Assembly: GCA_034003625.1 (NCBI GenBank)
Contig: JAVEYG010000001.1
Location: forward strand, 62,001 to 126,000
DNA: 64,000 bases
Direction: 5' to 3'
DNA from: GWE2-42-39 sp034003625
GTDB lineage: Bacteria > Bacteroidota > Bacteroidia > Bacteroidales > Prolixibacteraceae
The notes under the pieces were generated by a model that saw nothing but the letters and a program-made list of their open reading frames with translations, did no database searches and was not told the DNA's origin. The first letter of the stretch is position 1. Each line of letters starts with the position of its first letter. A program made the translations under genes and the position numbers. Below, piece by piece: positions 9,032 through 19,265 of the stretch.

Positions 9032-10510
9032 TCAATGTGGGATTGTATAAGGTACGGGTTCCATATCTTCCTTAGGAAGGAGTCTTTCAAAATCTTCTAT
9101 TACATTCAGATATTCCTTTTGATCAGCAAGGTTGTACCATTCATTTGAATCATTAATATGATTATAAAGTTCTTTTGACCCATCGCGATATTTAATATAT
9201 CTGAATTCTTTTGAGCGGATCGTGTGATTTTTATATCCGTATGTGGTGAGTACCGGTTTATCCCATTTTACAGAAGGATTTTTCAGCAACTCTACCAAAC
9301 TATTACCGTCGAGATTTTCTTTTTTTGGTAGTGAGCATAAATCAATTAAAGTCGGATAAATATCCAATAAACTCACCGGCCACTCCGTAAAAGACCCTCC
9401 GGAGGTAATGCCCGGAGCTCTAATAAAAAACAGACTTCTTGTTGCTTCTTCCCATAATGTTTCTTTACACCATTTTTCTTTTTCTCCGAGATGAAATCCA
9501 TGATCAGACCAGAGAATAACAAGTGTATTATTGTAATATGGACTTTCTCTCAAGCCTTTGATTAATATTCCCAAACAATGGTCTGCAAAACTAATACTTG
9601 CAAGATACCCTTGAATAGCTTCTTTATAAGCATCATTTTCCAGGATTATTTCGTGATCAGTTTTAATAGGCATTTCCTGTGTTGATCTATCCATAGGATC
9701 ACCGAAACCTCTAGCTAAAATTTTAGCAAAATCTGGAACATCTGACAAATCATCGTTTATGGTTTCCGGAAGTATTATTTGTTCAATTGGATAAAGATCA
9801 AAAAACTCCTTAGGAACATACCATGGTAAATGCGGGCGATAAATACCACAAGCAAGAAAAAATGGTTTATCATATGTATTATCTAATTGTTTTAATATCC
9901 AGTTAACGGATCGCATGTCCCCCATACTATCACATTTCACATTTAGCGGCGCCCAGTCCATACTCCTTGGCAAAAACAAACCGTTTGCATTGGGATTTTC
10001 AGGTTTTAAATCTTTGGGCATATGATTTTTTTTCCCTGGCCAGTAATTATCCCATGAAACCGGATCCGGCCATTTGTTATGAAATATTTTACCGGCTCCC
10101 GCACAATAATACCCGTAATTTCTGAAGTATTGAGGAATTGTTAAACTGCTGTTAAGGACCTCACTTTTGCGCATATTCTGGGGATTATAGTAAATTCCTG
10201 ATTTGTGTGGGGTAACACCGGTCATAATTGAGACTCTTGATGGATTACATAAGGGTGATGTACAATAGGCATTTTTAAAGAGCATACCTTCTTTTACAAA
10301 TTCATCCATATTAGGTGTTAGCACCTGAACGTTTCCTCCTAATGGCGAAACCCAGTCATTAAGATCGTCAATAGAAATAAACAGAATATTGAAGGGTTTT
10401 CCGCCTTCCGACTCATTTTTCCTGTTCGAATTACATGACCAAAATATGATTGCCATTATTAATCCGCATATTTTGATTTTCACTATGAGTTTTAACTTTA
10501 AAAAAACCAT
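9032..10510 (-). CDS. Sulfatase lipoprotein, iduronate-sulfatase-like (CNPSR)
   Basis: 492 residues. The N-terminus (h-region GLIMAIIFWS followed by Cys26) fits a lipoprotein. C88-N-P-S-R is the canonical Cys-type sulfatase motif and SIDDLNDW carries the Asp ligands. GIYRPHLPW and WSDHGFHLGEKEKW match the iduronate-2-sulfatase-like group. It would cleave sulfate esters from the imported or surface-bound glycan. The neighbours on both sides are sulfatases of the same group but clearly diverged, suggesting each attacks a different sulfate position. Confidence 0.9.
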   Translation of the reverse strand: MVFLKLKLIVKIKICGLIMAIIFWSCNSNRKNESEGGKPFNILFISIDDLNDWVSPLGGNVQVLTPNMDEFVKEGMLFKNAYCTSPLCNPSRVSIMTGVTPHKSGIYYNPQNMRKSEVLNSSLTIPQYFRNYGYYCAGAGKIFHNKWPDPVSWDNYWPGKKNHMPKDLKPENPNANGLFLPRSMDWAPLNVKCDSMGDMRSVNWILKQLDNTYDKPFFLACGIYRPHLPWYVPKEFFDLYPIEQIILPETINDDLSDVPDFAKILARGFGDPMDRSTQEMPIKTDHEIILENDAYKEAIQGYLASISFADHCLGILIKGLRESPYYNNTLVILWSDHGFHLGEKEKWCKETLWEEATRSLFFIRAPGITSGGSFTEWPVSLLDIYPTLIDLCSLPKKENLDGNSLVELLKNPSVKWDKPVLTTYGYKNHTIRSKEFRYIKYRDGSKELYNHINDSNEWYNLADQKEYLNVIEDFERLLPKEDMEPVPYTIPH

Positions 10511-10547
10511 AATATCTTAAAATTAATGAACCTGTACTATCAATCCT

Positions 10548-12005
10548 CTAATTGGAATATTTTTCTTTTGTATTTGCAATTGCCTTACCCCCTGAAACCA
10601 GCTCCGGATGATTCTTTTTCAACGAAGCCTTCATTTGTTTAACCACGCTTGCATATTTTGGATTATGTGCAAGATTTTTTAATTCCTGCTGGTCTTTTTT
10701 TTGGTCATACAATTCTATCCCGGAATTTCCGTAATCCCATTCTGTATAACGCCACCTTTCCGTTCGTACGGAATGCCCTGAAATATCTTCTCCCTGAAAC
10801 TGTGTAAAAGCCGGATATTTCCATTTTACATCCGGATTATTAAGAAGTGGGAGCAAACTTCTTCCATCTACAGTTTCAGGGGTGCTTATATTTGTAAGCT
10901 CGGCAAGGGTTGGATAAATATCTATTAATTCGACAATCCGTTGACAAATCTTACCGTTTGATTTAAGTCCAGGAACAGAAATAATTAAAGGGCATTTTGC
11001 TGATTCTTCAAAACAACTTCGCTTATGCCACAAGCCATGTTCTCCAAGGTGGTAACCGTGGTCGCTCCAGAGAACAATAATTGTATTATTAGCCAAACCC
11101 AACGAATCAATCGCCTCGAGTAATCGTCCGATCTGAGAATCAATATAGGAGATAGTAGCAAAATATGCCAGTTTGCACTCTCTGGCATTGTCGGGATTGA
11201 TGCCAAAATAGGGCCAGGGTATTGTACCTGCTAAGGATTGCTCCGGATAATTTGATGGTGTTTCATCTGAAATCTCCGGAAGTTTCATATCATCGATTCT
11301 GTACAAATCGAAATACTTTTCTGGTGCAATCCAGGGGCAATGAGGTTTATAAAATCCGGCACCAATAAAAAAGGGTTTATCCATGTGCTGCTCTAAGAGT
11401 TTAATTACTTCCGTGGCAACTTTCCCGTCAGTATGATCTTCGTCTTTTCCTTTCCGGTCAGAAAGAAAAGACATTGCAGTCCCCAAACCACGATCGGGAG
11501 TATAATTGATGAGGTCAGGCTCAAGAGAAGATCTATCAATGCCGACAGGATTAATACGTTCCATCCACGATGCCCTGTCGTCAAGCCCATTTGTACCTAT
11601 ATGTCCCGGATTTGCATAGTGATACATTTTCCCTACCCTAGCAACAAAATAGCCATTATTAATAAACATCTGAGGAAGTGTCACTACATCAGGGATTTCC
11701 TGTCTGAAATGATAATTCAGGTCGAAAACGCGTGTTCTGTCAGGCCTCATACCAGTTAAAACAGAGCTTCTGCTGGGATTGCAAAGGGGAAACTGACAGT
11801 ATGAGTTTGAAAATGCTATTCCTCTTGAGGCCAGCCGGTCGATGTTTGGGGATTTCACCAAGGTATTGCCATAACAACCCAAATCATTGTTCATGTCATC
11901 AACAGAAATAAAGAGTACATTCATTTTCTTTTTCGGGTCATTAGCGACCCCCGTAGTAGCCGAAAGTGACAGAAGAAATAATATGGCATGAAGGACACTT
12001 TTCAT
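10548..12005 (-). CDS. Secreted sulfatase, iduronate-sulfatase-like (CNPSR)
   Basis: About 485 residues from the ATG at 12005; an in-frame TTG nine bases earlier is less likely. Signal peptide MKSVLHAILFLLSLSATTGVA. C75-N-P-S-R is the formylglycine site, SVDDMNND the metal-binding Asp pair, and GFYKPHCPW and WSDHGYHLGEHGLW the later active-site segments. This pattern is that of iduronate-2-sulfatase-like S1 sulfatases. It is the first sulfatase transcribed in PUL A. Confidence 0.92.
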   Translation of the reverse strand: MKSVLHAILFLLSLSATTGVANDPKKKMNVLFISVDDMNNDLGCYGNTLVKSPNIDRLASRGIAFSNSYCQFPLCNPSRSSVLTGMRPDRTRVFDLNYHFRQEIPDVVTLPQMFINNGYFVARVGKMYHYANPGHIGTNGLDDRASWMERINPVGIDRSSLEPDLINYTPDRGLGTAMSFLSDRKGKDEDHTDGKVATEVIKLLEQHMDKPFFIGAGFYKPHCPWIAPEKYFDLYRIDDMKLPEISDETPSNYPEQSLAGTIPWPYFGINPDNARECKLAYFATISYIDSQIGRLLEAIDSLGLANNTIIVLWSDHGYHLGEHGLWHKRSCFEESAKCPLIISVPGLKSNGKICQRIVELIDIYPTLAELTNISTPETVDGRSLLPLLNNPDVKWKYPAFTQFQGEDISGHSVRTERWRYTEWDYGNSGIELYDQKKDQQELKNLAHNPKYASVVKQMKASLKKNHPELVSGGKAIANTKEKYSN

Positions 12006-12065
12006 AGTTTTCAATTTAATCTTTTTTCAAATATCAGATCGCCCGGACAATTTCCAATTAGGTTT

Positions 12066-13070
12066 CTATTCAATTACCTTAAATTCTGTATCAGATAATG
12101 ATTTGAAATCGATCATTCTTTTTCCATCTGATAATTTGAACTTCACGACTTTTTCTTTTTTAATGATTTCAATTTCACTCTCTTTTTCCGAAAAAATCAA
12201 GAATTGTAATTTATCAGGAAATTGTCTGGTTGCAGAAAAATTTAAAAGCCTAAATTCATCTGGAGCTTTTTGTTTCGGAGGCAAATCATCAAATGCTAAG
12301 AAATAGTCAATGTCATTTTTCATCAGAATATCATGTAAATTGGTCTCATTCTTTTCAATATCAGTCGATTCATTACTATTTTGGTACCCCTTACCGAGGA
12401 GCCTGGATGAATGCGCAATTACAATCTTGTACTTGAACCAATTATGGCTGCGAAGAGTGTTATTCAGCCAATCAAGTTGCTCCTTCCCGATGTTGGGTAC
12501 TAACCTGCTATTGTATTCAACGGATTTATCATAGGCATCCAAAACCACAATAAAATAATTTTTATAAGCTATCCAATAATAAAGACCTTTGCCTCCCATC
12601 TGAGGCATTTGCATGTACTTATTATGCTGCGACTTATATAGATCGAATACCTTGGTCTTTTGTTCGTTCCATAACTCACCACCAACTTCATTCGGGCCCA
12701 TTACGGAATAATAATTTATTTTGAATTGTGACATCATTTTGAGCCATTCCGGGTAGTAGCCTTCACAATGATAAATTATTGATTCAATAATTGGATTTTT
12801 ACCCAACAGGTCAGTGGCAATATCAGTTAAAAACACAAAGGCAGGTTTTTCATTCTCAACCTCATTTAGCAGATGTTTGATTAATTCGTTATGCCTATCA
12901 GTATCTAACATCGGATAATTATTGAAGATACCCGTGATACAAATAAATTTAATTGTATTTATATCTTTTAATGAACGGGTTATTTCAATTTGTTGTCCAG
13001 ATAAATTAAATGAAAAAACAATAAAGATAATCTTCAAAAATAATTTTATCATAGTTCCCATATGATTCAT
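12066..13070 (-). CDS. Calcineurin-fold protein without metal ligands (probable pseudoenzyme)
   Basis: 334 residues with an exported N-terminus (h-region LFLKIIFIVFSFNLSG). The layout parallels the metallophosphoesterase at 6532-7602, but the ligand motifs are gone: ITGIFNN where DxH is expected, LTDIATD for GD, VMGPNEVG for GNHE (His replaced), IAHSSR retains one His, and AFDDLPP replaces the final GHxH. The fold may survive as a binding or partner protein. It starts within the stop codon of the preceding gene (ATGA, 13067-13070), so it is tightly coupled to the propeller lipoprotein. Assignment rests on alignment by eye with its neighbour. Confidence 0.6.
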   Translation of the reverse strand: MNHMGTMIKLFLKIIFIVFSFNLSGQQIEITRSLKDINTIKFICITGIFNNYPMLDTDRHNELIKHLLNEVENEKPAFVFLTDIATDLLGKNPIIESIIYHCEGYYPEWLKMMSQFKINYYSVMGPNEVGGELWNEQKTKVFDLYKSQHNKYMQMPQMGGKGLYYWIAYKNYFIVVLDAYDKSVEYNSRLVPNIGKEQLDWLNNTLRSHNWFKYKIVIAHSSRLLGKGYQNSNESTDIEKNETNLHDILMKNDIDYFLAFDDLPPKQKAPDEFRLLNFSATRQFPDKLQFLIFSEKESEIEIIKKEKVVKFKLSDGKRMIDFKSLSDTEFKVIE

Positions 13071-14242
13071 TTATTATTGACTAATGAATACATCTGTTCT
13101 GTTCCATATTTACCTGAATTGAAAAAAATCCTCCTTTTACCTCCCGGAGTTTCTAATAAGTGATGCCTCCAGAAATTCACACCCAATCCTGCTTCAAGTT
13201 CAATATTGGATAGGTTTTCAGGATAAAGAAATGGACTGTATAAAGTATCTGGGCCCCAATCTGCATCAACCCATTTTCCAGGAGTACACTTAACCCATCC
13301 GCCCAATGAAGGGGCGGGTTCTCTATGGCTGGCATCAAGAGGTGCTGTTGGACTACCATTTATTAATCCATACCATTGGTCTAATTTTGCATCATAGAAA
13401 ATTTGCGGAGTACTCATCCATCCTTGATTCCAACCACCTGATTGCCCAGGTCTTTGAATAACTTTTATTTTTGTAGCCCTGACGCTGTCAGGATGCCAGC
13501 TTGCTATTACAGTACCTGAACCAAAAGGGGATTTTGGTTGCATATCCTGACTAAATTTGGGATAGGCTTTGTAAAAAATAATTACTTCTTTTCTGTCCTC
13601 AAACCAATAAGCAGTTGGAGTATCACAATGACTGCCGTCGATCCAGTTTTCATCCGGTGATACTACGGGTATAGGATTCACCGTCCAGGGGCCACTCAAT
13701 TCTTCTGCTGAGGCTACCTGTAGGTGTTTATTACTTCCTACTCCCGATGTATTCGTATGTCTACATGTAAATACAGCCCAATATTTACCTTTAATTTTTG
13801 CTGCTCTGTTATTATTTTTTGCATCCATTATAATCCACCATTTGTGCCATCCCGGGTCATTTAGCAAGTCTTCCTTATTCGATATTCTAACCGGTTCAAT
13901 CTTATACCAATCTCCAGGCCCAATCTCCTCCTGCGATTTACTTAAAGCCATACCGGTTCTTGATCCTGATTTACCATTTTCATCAAAACCACCGGCAAAA
14001 TAAAACATACGCCAGGTTTCAAGTTGATCGTCCCAAACAATACATGGATCACCCACTACATTAGAATCGAAGGTTTTACCTGATGATCTGGTTAGTACCG
14101 GAGTTGTATCAAGTTCCCATTTAAATTCAAAATAGTTCTCACGTTTATTGTCAGTTGATACAACTTTACCATCATTTTTTTTATTTGAGGTACATGACAA
14201 GAAAATATTCATTGTGATTATCAAAATCATCAGTGATCTCAT
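13067..14242 (-). CDS. Propeller-fold glycosidase-like lipoprotein
   Basis: 391 residues with lipobox FLSC at about residue 17. Repeated blade-like segments (VGDPCIVWDD, WRMFYFAGG, SGPWTVNPIPV, DGSHCDTPTAYWFED, QIFYDAKLDQWY) suggest a five-bladed beta-propeller of the GH43/GH32/GH117-like type. The Asp/Glu residues in GDPCIVWD and GSHCDTP are candidates for the active site. It follows SusD directly and is the only glycosidase-like protein in PUL A. The exact family is not recognised, and a non-catalytic binding propeller is possible. Confidence 0.6.
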   Translation of the reverse strand: MRSLMILIITMNIFLSCTSNKKNDGKVVSTDNKRENYFEFKWELDTTPVLTRSSGKTFDSNVVGDPCIVWDDQLETWRMFYFAGGFDENGKSGSRTGMALSKSQEEIGPGDWYKIEPVRISNKEDLLNDPGWHKWWIIMDAKNNNRAAKIKGKYWAVFTCRHTNTSGVGSNKHLQVASAEELSGPWTVNPIPVVSPDENWIDGSHCDTPTAYWFEDRKEVIIFYKAYPKFSQDMQPKSPFGSGTVIASWHPDSVRATKIKVIQRPGQSGGWNQGWMSTPQIFYDAKLDQWYGLINGSPTAPLDASHREPAPSLGGWVKCTPGKWVDADWGPDTLYSPFLYPENLSNIELEAGLGVNFWRHHLLETPGGKRRIFFNSGKYGTEQMYSLVNNK

Positions 14243-14278
14243 AACTAATTATATATGAAATGAAAAAAAAGCTTTTTA

Positions 14279-15766
14279 CTAATAATTTGGATTTTGACCT
14301 AACCCGGGATTGACATTCAATTCAAGCAAGGGGATAGGGAGTAATTCATGATGTGGTTTTACGTTTGGGCCAGCATAAGGGTCAGCGGACATAACACTAA
14401 AAAAAGTACCCCATCTGACTAAATCAAACCTTCTATGCGCTTCAAAACACAATTCCTTTTTCCTGTCATCCCGGACGGCATTACGAAACTCGCTTTGAGA
14501 TAAACCGCTCAGTGGACTAAGGCCAGCTCGGTCCCTTATTTGATTCAAAGCATTGTATGCTAAATCAGTAGGCCCATTTGCCTCGTTTTCAGATTCAGCA
14601 AGAGTTAACAGGACATCAGCAAATCTAAGAATCGGAAAATTATTACCGGAACTTCTGTCAAATTCCATCCAATTCTCGTAAGGTCTGTTAGTATCAAAAT
14701 ATTTCTTAATATGTGGAGTACGTTCTTTAGCGCTTCCTCCCCAAGTGGGATAAGTATATGTTTTTGGTGCCCCACCCGAATTTCCGGTTGTACTTAGAAC
14801 TCCAGTGAGAATGGATACATCTCGTCGAATATCATCAGCAGAAAATTCCTGATAAAATTGAATTGTTGTTGCTGCTTGTCCATTTCCCCTTTGAAGGCCA
14901 ATATTTCTAGGCCTGAAATTTAAATTGAGTAGTTGTCTGTTAGGGCCATCAACCGAAATTTGGGCCGAGAAAATATGTTCAGGTCCGTTTTCATTAGCGA
15001 TCAGAAATAGATCTGAATATGGTTTTACAAGTTGGTAAATATTCAGATCAACAACTTCTTTAGCCTTTGAAGATGCTAATGCCCATTTTGTTGCATCATT
15101 TAAAGGATTGCCGGCCATCGTCATATAAACTTTTGCCAGCATTGACTTTGCAAAACCAATTGTTGGCATAATAGGAATATCCCACTGATGTCCACTCAGG
15201 TTTGTTTCTGCATTGGTAAGATCCAAAATAATTTGGTCATATACCACACTGATTTCTTCTCTTTCTACTTCAAATAAGGCTATTTCACTAGAAGGAATAA
15301 CAATTAAAGGAATTTTCCCAAAAAGCCGAACCAGATCAAAATACATGAATGCGCGCAAGGCTTGTGCAGCACCAATATAGGGATTAACCCAGTTCTCATC
15401 CAGTGATTCAAGCCGGTCAATAATGAGATTCATGCTATTTATAACCTGATACTCACTTTGCCATATATCAAGAAAAAATCCATTATCGATTTGAAAAGCA
15501 TAATGATCCAGATCGCCTCGTGATTCTCCTGGTAACATTCTACTAATTCCCTCATCACTTCCAGTTACTATAATATGCCAGCGTGCATTTGTAAGACCAA
15601 CTATTATTGAATGAACCCCGCCAAAAATTTGTCTCACATCAGCTTCAGAATTTGGATACGAGGTAGGGGATAGAATTGATTTTGGATCTTCTTCCAGAAA
15701 ATCAGAGCAAGTAATATTAACACTCGCTAATATGACCAATATTATAATTAGATTTTTTGTTTTCAT
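14279..15766 (-). CDS. SusD-like surface glycan-binding lipoprotein
   Basis: 495 residues with lipobox NITC followed by DFLEEDP, the classic start of SusD/RagB proteins. The TPR-like helical body includes NIIDRLE-type segments, ALRAFMYFDLVRLFGKIPL, and the C-terminal ELCFEAHRRFDLVRWG and HELLPIPLLELNVNPGLGQNP motifs. It binds the glycan on the cell surface as the lid of the SusC transporter encoded immediately upstream (17 bp gap). Confidence 0.96.
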   Translation of the reverse strand: MKTKNLIIILVILASVNITCSDFLEEDPKSILSPTSYPNSEADVRQIFGGVHSIIVGLTNARWHIIVTGSDEGISRMLPGESRGDLDHYAFQIDNGFFLDIWQSEYQVINSMNLIIDRLESLDENWVNPYIGAAQALRAFMYFDLVRLFGKIPLIVIPSSEIALFEVEREEISVVYDQIILDLTNAETNLSGHQWDIPIMPTIGFAKSMLAKVYMTMAGNPLNDATKWALASSKAKEVVDLNIYQLVKPYSDLFLIANENGPEHIFSAQISVDGPNRQLLNLNFRPRNIGLQRGNGQAATTIQFYQEFSADDIRRDVSILTGVLSTTGNSGGAPKTYTYPTWGGSAKERTPHIKKYFDTNRPYENWMEFDRSSGNNFPILRFADVLLTLAESENEANGPTDLAYNALNQIRDRAGLSPLSGLSQSEFRNAVRDDRKKELCFEAHRRFDLVRWGTFFSVMSADPYAGPNVKPHHELLPIPLLELNVNPGLGQNPNY

Positions 15767-15783
15767 TATATAAAAGTATTAAA

Positions 15784-18700
15784 TTAAAACTTAAAACTCA
15801 GACCGAGGGTAAATCCCTTTGTGCCGGGATATGATCCATGGTCATAACCCATTCGAATATTTTCAGCAGATAAATCCTCGTTACCTCCACGTGAATTAAC
15901 TTCCGGATCGTAGCCAGGATATTTGGTTATGGTAACTAAGTTTTGTGCTGAAATATAAATACGACCAGAATCAATTGACATACGCTGTAATAGCTTTTTA
16001 GGAATAGTGTAACCGAGGCTTATATTATTAAGTCGAATATATGAACCGTTCTCGATATACCTTGTAGAAGAAGCTCCGGGTTCTGTTTCCAGCGACTGAA
16101 AAGTATTACTGGTACCTTCACCATGCCAGAAATTTAATTTTTCCTTTAAACCATTGTTATAATTTATCGTCCTGCTCAAAATATATTGCGATGTCCAGAA
16201 AATTTCATTTCCATGAACTCCTCTTATATTAAAAACAAGATCCAATCCTTTATACATAAATGAATTGTTGAATCCCCATACGAAATCCGGATTGGGATCT
16301 CCAATAATAGTTCTATCATTAAGATCTATTATTTGATCTCCGTTGATATCTCTGAATTTAACACTTCCGGGTGCTGCGGTCGGATCATCAATTGCATCTG
16401 CTTCAGCTTCGTTCTGATAGATACCATCAAAAATATAACCATAGAAGACGCCCAATGGTTGTCCTGGTGTAAGAATACTGGTTATACTTACCGGGGCAAA
16501 TTCAGAGCTGGAAGTAATATAAATCAGCTCGTCGCCGCCCAAATCGATTACTTTATTTTTATTTGTAAAAACATTAATACTACCTTCCCAACTAAAATCA
16601 CCTAATGTCTGATTAATAAATAGTTCAGTCTCAAAACCAGAATTTCTCATCACACCAATATTAGATGTTTGGCTGTCGTATCCTGAATATTTGGGAGATT
16701 CTTTTTCGTAAAGTAAATCGTAAGTCCTCTTATAATAATAATCTGAAGTTAACTGCACCTTCCCTTTAAAAAAGTTTAGATCAAGGCCAATATTGTAGGC
16801 TCGTGTTGTTTCCCAGTGAAGTGAATTATTGGCAAGCCTGAGTGGTAGCGTCCCATTAATTAAAACCAGGTCCTCATTCAAAGAATACCTGATACCAGAC
16901 TGGTATGAGGCAAGGGACTGATAAGGAAGAATTGCCTGACTTCCGGTTTCACCATATCCGCCTCTTAATTTTATATCAGCCACATTTTTTACAGACTCCA
17001 TGAAAGGTTCATTTGTAACTTTCCAACTAGCTGATACAGATGGGAAAAATGCCCATTTGTTATTCATTGCGAATACTGAAGCTCCATCATACCTCCCTGA
17101 TGCAGTTAAATAATATTTGTCTTTAAAATTATAACTAATTCTCCCCAAATATGAAAGAATTGCTTTTTTACTTTCGTCCGCATAAATATTACTAAACAGT
17201 TCAGCACCTCCAATTCCGTAGTAATTTAACTGATCACTTGAAAATCCTCTACCAGTGAGTCCTGAAAGCCATGACTTTTGATTTTGAGCAGTTGCACCAA
17301 CAAGTACTGATAATGAATGTGCTTCATTCAGTATAGTAGTAAAATTCAAAGTGTTTTCTAAAAGATATTCCTGATTTGCAGAATTATTAATTTCGGCTAT
17401 TCCAACTAAAGCTGAAGAAATTAAATCTTTTGATCTATATGATGGATTCAGGGAGTTATCTAATCTATAACCTAAATTTAATTTATAGGTGAAATTTCCT
17501 AGAAATTTAATATCTGTATAAAAATTTCCAATCAAATAATTTTTGATTTTCAGGTTGGTTGATTTATTAATCAGGGCAACAGGATTATCTGAAGTGGTAC
17601 CGTAAGGGTTTATTGCATAACTGCCGGTTTCATCAAAGACAGGAACAACCGGAGGCATTAATAATGCAGCTATAGTCACTGGATTTCCATTTCCGTAGCG
17701 ATCATTCAATTGAACCCGATTATTACTCGATCGGCTAAAAGATGCATTATTCCCAATAGTTATATTTTTACCGACTTTTTGCTCAAAATTCAACCGTGTG
17801 GTAAGTCGTTGATAATCTGAGTTAATTATAACCCCATCCTGATCCAGATAATTCGCAGAAAATAAATACCTGTTGTTTTCACTCCCGCCTGACAATGAAA
17901 ATTGAAGATTTTTAATAGGCGCAGCCTGAAATATTTCATCTTGCCAATCAGTATTAGTAGTAGTATCCGAAATTGTGGTTTCATTAGGAACAACAGTTAG
18001 CCACTCCTGTGTGTTCAGAACATCCAGCTTTTTTGAGATTGTCTGAATTCCATAATAAGCTTCAAATCCCACTTGTGGTTTTCCTGATTGACCTTTTTTG
18101 GTTGTTACAATAATTACTCCATTGGCTCCTCGGGAACCATAAATTGCTGTTGCTGAGGCGTCTTTGAGAACTTCGACTGATTCAACGTCATTTGCATTTA
18201 TATATTTCAATTCTCCGCCAATCATTCCATCAATAATGATTAATGGATTATTATCTCCCTGAATGGAATTTGATCCCCTGATTCTTATTTGCATAGTACC
18301 ACCAGGAGCATTGTTACTAGTTGAAACATTGAGACCTGCCAGTTGAGTCTGTAATTGTTGCTCCAATCTTGCTATTGGTATTTCAGCAAATTTTTCACCT
18401 TTGACTGAACTGATTGAGCTTGTTAAATCGCTCCTTTTCATTGTACCATATCCAATGGCCACCACTTCTTCAATCCCAATTGTCTCTTCTTCCATTACTA
18501 TACTAATGTCTGATTTCCCTGTTATTGAGATTTCCTGGGTCTTCATCCCGACAAAGGAAAATATCAGAGTTACATTGGCAGGAACATCCGAAAGAGAATA
18601 TTTCCCATCGAAATTGGTAATTGTCCCCGTAGTTGTTCCCTTCACTACAACAGAGACCCCCGGAAGAGGCTGCCCCGAAGAATCGGTAACCTTGCCTGAA

Positions 18701-19104
18701 ACTCTGACTTGCTGGGCGATCGTTGAATTATCGCCATCTTTTGACAGGGCAATTAAACGGCCATTTACCTTGTAGCTGACATTTGTGTTTTTAAAAATAT
18801 CATCTAAAATTTCAGTCACTAATTTATTTGTTGCTTCCAGATCAACAGTTCTTTTTACATCAACAGTTAACGTGCTGTACATGAAATAATAGTCGGTTTG
18901 ATCCTCAATTAGCTGCAGTACATTTTCAATATTGATATTCTTTTGATTGATGCTTAACCTCAGGTCTTGCGAAAAAGACCCGATTGCAAATGACTGCAGT
19001 ACAAAAAACAAGCATATTGAAAATGTTAATCTCATAATAAATACTGTTTTTCGTTTCCATACCCATACGAGTAAAGAAATCATTGAACTACGATTTTTTT
19101 TCAT
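15784..19104 (-). CDS. SusC-like TonB-dependent transporter with STN domain
   Basis: 1106 residues. The h-region lies at about 24-46, and an STN (secretin/TonB short N-terminal) domain at about 50-115 (LRLSINQKNINIENVLQLI). A carboxypeptidase-regulatory-like domain follows at about 130-205, then EEVVAIGYGTMKRSDLT, a plug with IRIRGSNSIQGDNNPLIIIDG and LKDASATAIYGSRGANG, and a barrel ending in LGLSFKF. It imports oligosaccharides across the outer membrane with energy from TonB. The STN domain is what contacts a FecR-type anti-sigma factor, matching the FecR and ECF genes upstream, so this PUL should be induced through the transporter itself. Confidence 0.96.
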   Translation of the reverse strand: MKKNRSSMISLLVWVWKRKTVFIMRLTFSICLFFVLQSFAIGSFSQDLRLSINQKNINIENVLQLIEDQTDYYFMYSTLTVDVKRTVDLEATNKLVTEILDDIFKNTNVSYKVNGRLIALSKDGDNSTIAQQVRVSGKVTDSSGQPLPGVSVVVKGTTTGTITNFDGKYSLSDVPANVTLIFSFVGMKTQEISITGKSDISIVMEEETIGIEEVVAIGYGTMKRSDLTSSISSVKGEKFAEIPIARLEQQLQTQLAGLNVSTSNNAPGGTMQIRIRGSNSIQGDNNPLIIIDGMIGGELKYINANDVESVEVLKDASATAIYGSRGANGVIIVTTKKGQSGKPQVGFEAYYGIQTISKKLDVLNTQEWLTVVPNETTISDTTTNTDWQDEIFQAAPIKNLQFSLSGGSENNRYLFSANYLDQDGVIINSDYQRLTTRLNFEQKVGKNITIGNNASFSRSSNNRVQLNDRYGNGNPVTIAALLMPPVVPVFDETGSYAINPYGTTSDNPVALINKSTNLKIKNYLIGNFYTDIKFLGNFTYKLNLGYRLDNSLNPSYRSKDLISSALVGIAEINNSANQEYLLENTLNFTTILNEAHSLSVLVGATAQNQKSWLSGLTGRGFSSDQLNYYGIGGAELFSNIYADESKKAILSYLGRISYNFKDKYYLTASGRYDGASVFAMNNKWAFFPSVSASWKVTNEPFMESVKNVADIKLRGGYGETGSQAILPYQSLASYQSGIRYSLNEDLVLINGTLPLRLANNSLHWETTRAYNIGLDLNFFKGKVQLTSDYYYKRTYDLLYEKESPKYSGYDSQTSNIGVMRNSGFETELFINQTLGDFSWEGSINVFTNKNKVIDLGGDELIYITSSSEFAPVSITSILTPGQPLGVFYGYIFDGIYQNEAEADAIDDPTAAPGSVKFRDINGDQIIDLNDRTIIGDPNPDFVWGFNNSFMYKGLDLVFNIRGVHGNEIFWTSQYILSRTINYNNGLKEKLNFWHGEGTSNTFQSLETEPGASSTRYIENGSYIRLNNISLGYTIPKKLLQRMSIDSGRIYISAQNLVTITKYPGYDPEVNSRGGNEDLSAENIRMGYDHGSYPGTKGFTLGLSFKF

Positions 19105-19142
19105 AATTTTGTAATGATTTGAATTTTTTATTCGAATTATTT

Positions 19143-19217
19143 ATGCCTTCGCTGACTGGTAATTAGAAAAGGCATGAATTACAGAAGGGGTTCCGATGTT
19201 ATCGGAATCCTTTTTTT
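19143..19217. promoter_or_regulatory. Two inverted repeats in the fecR-susC gap
   Basis: A 7-bp inverted repeat (ATGCCTT/AAGGCAT at 19143-19149/19169-19175) is followed by a strong stem TTCCGAT-gtt-ATCGGAA (19191-19207) extended by G-C/G-U pairs and, on the plus strand, seven T (19211-19217). The T-tract faces against the operon direction, so it would end antisense transcription or form a leader hairpin in the susC mRNA. It is not a terminator for fecR. Confidence 0.45.
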
Positions 19218-19265
19218 GACTATTTCATGTTCATAGGCATATCGTTTTTATTAGGTTCCTATCTG

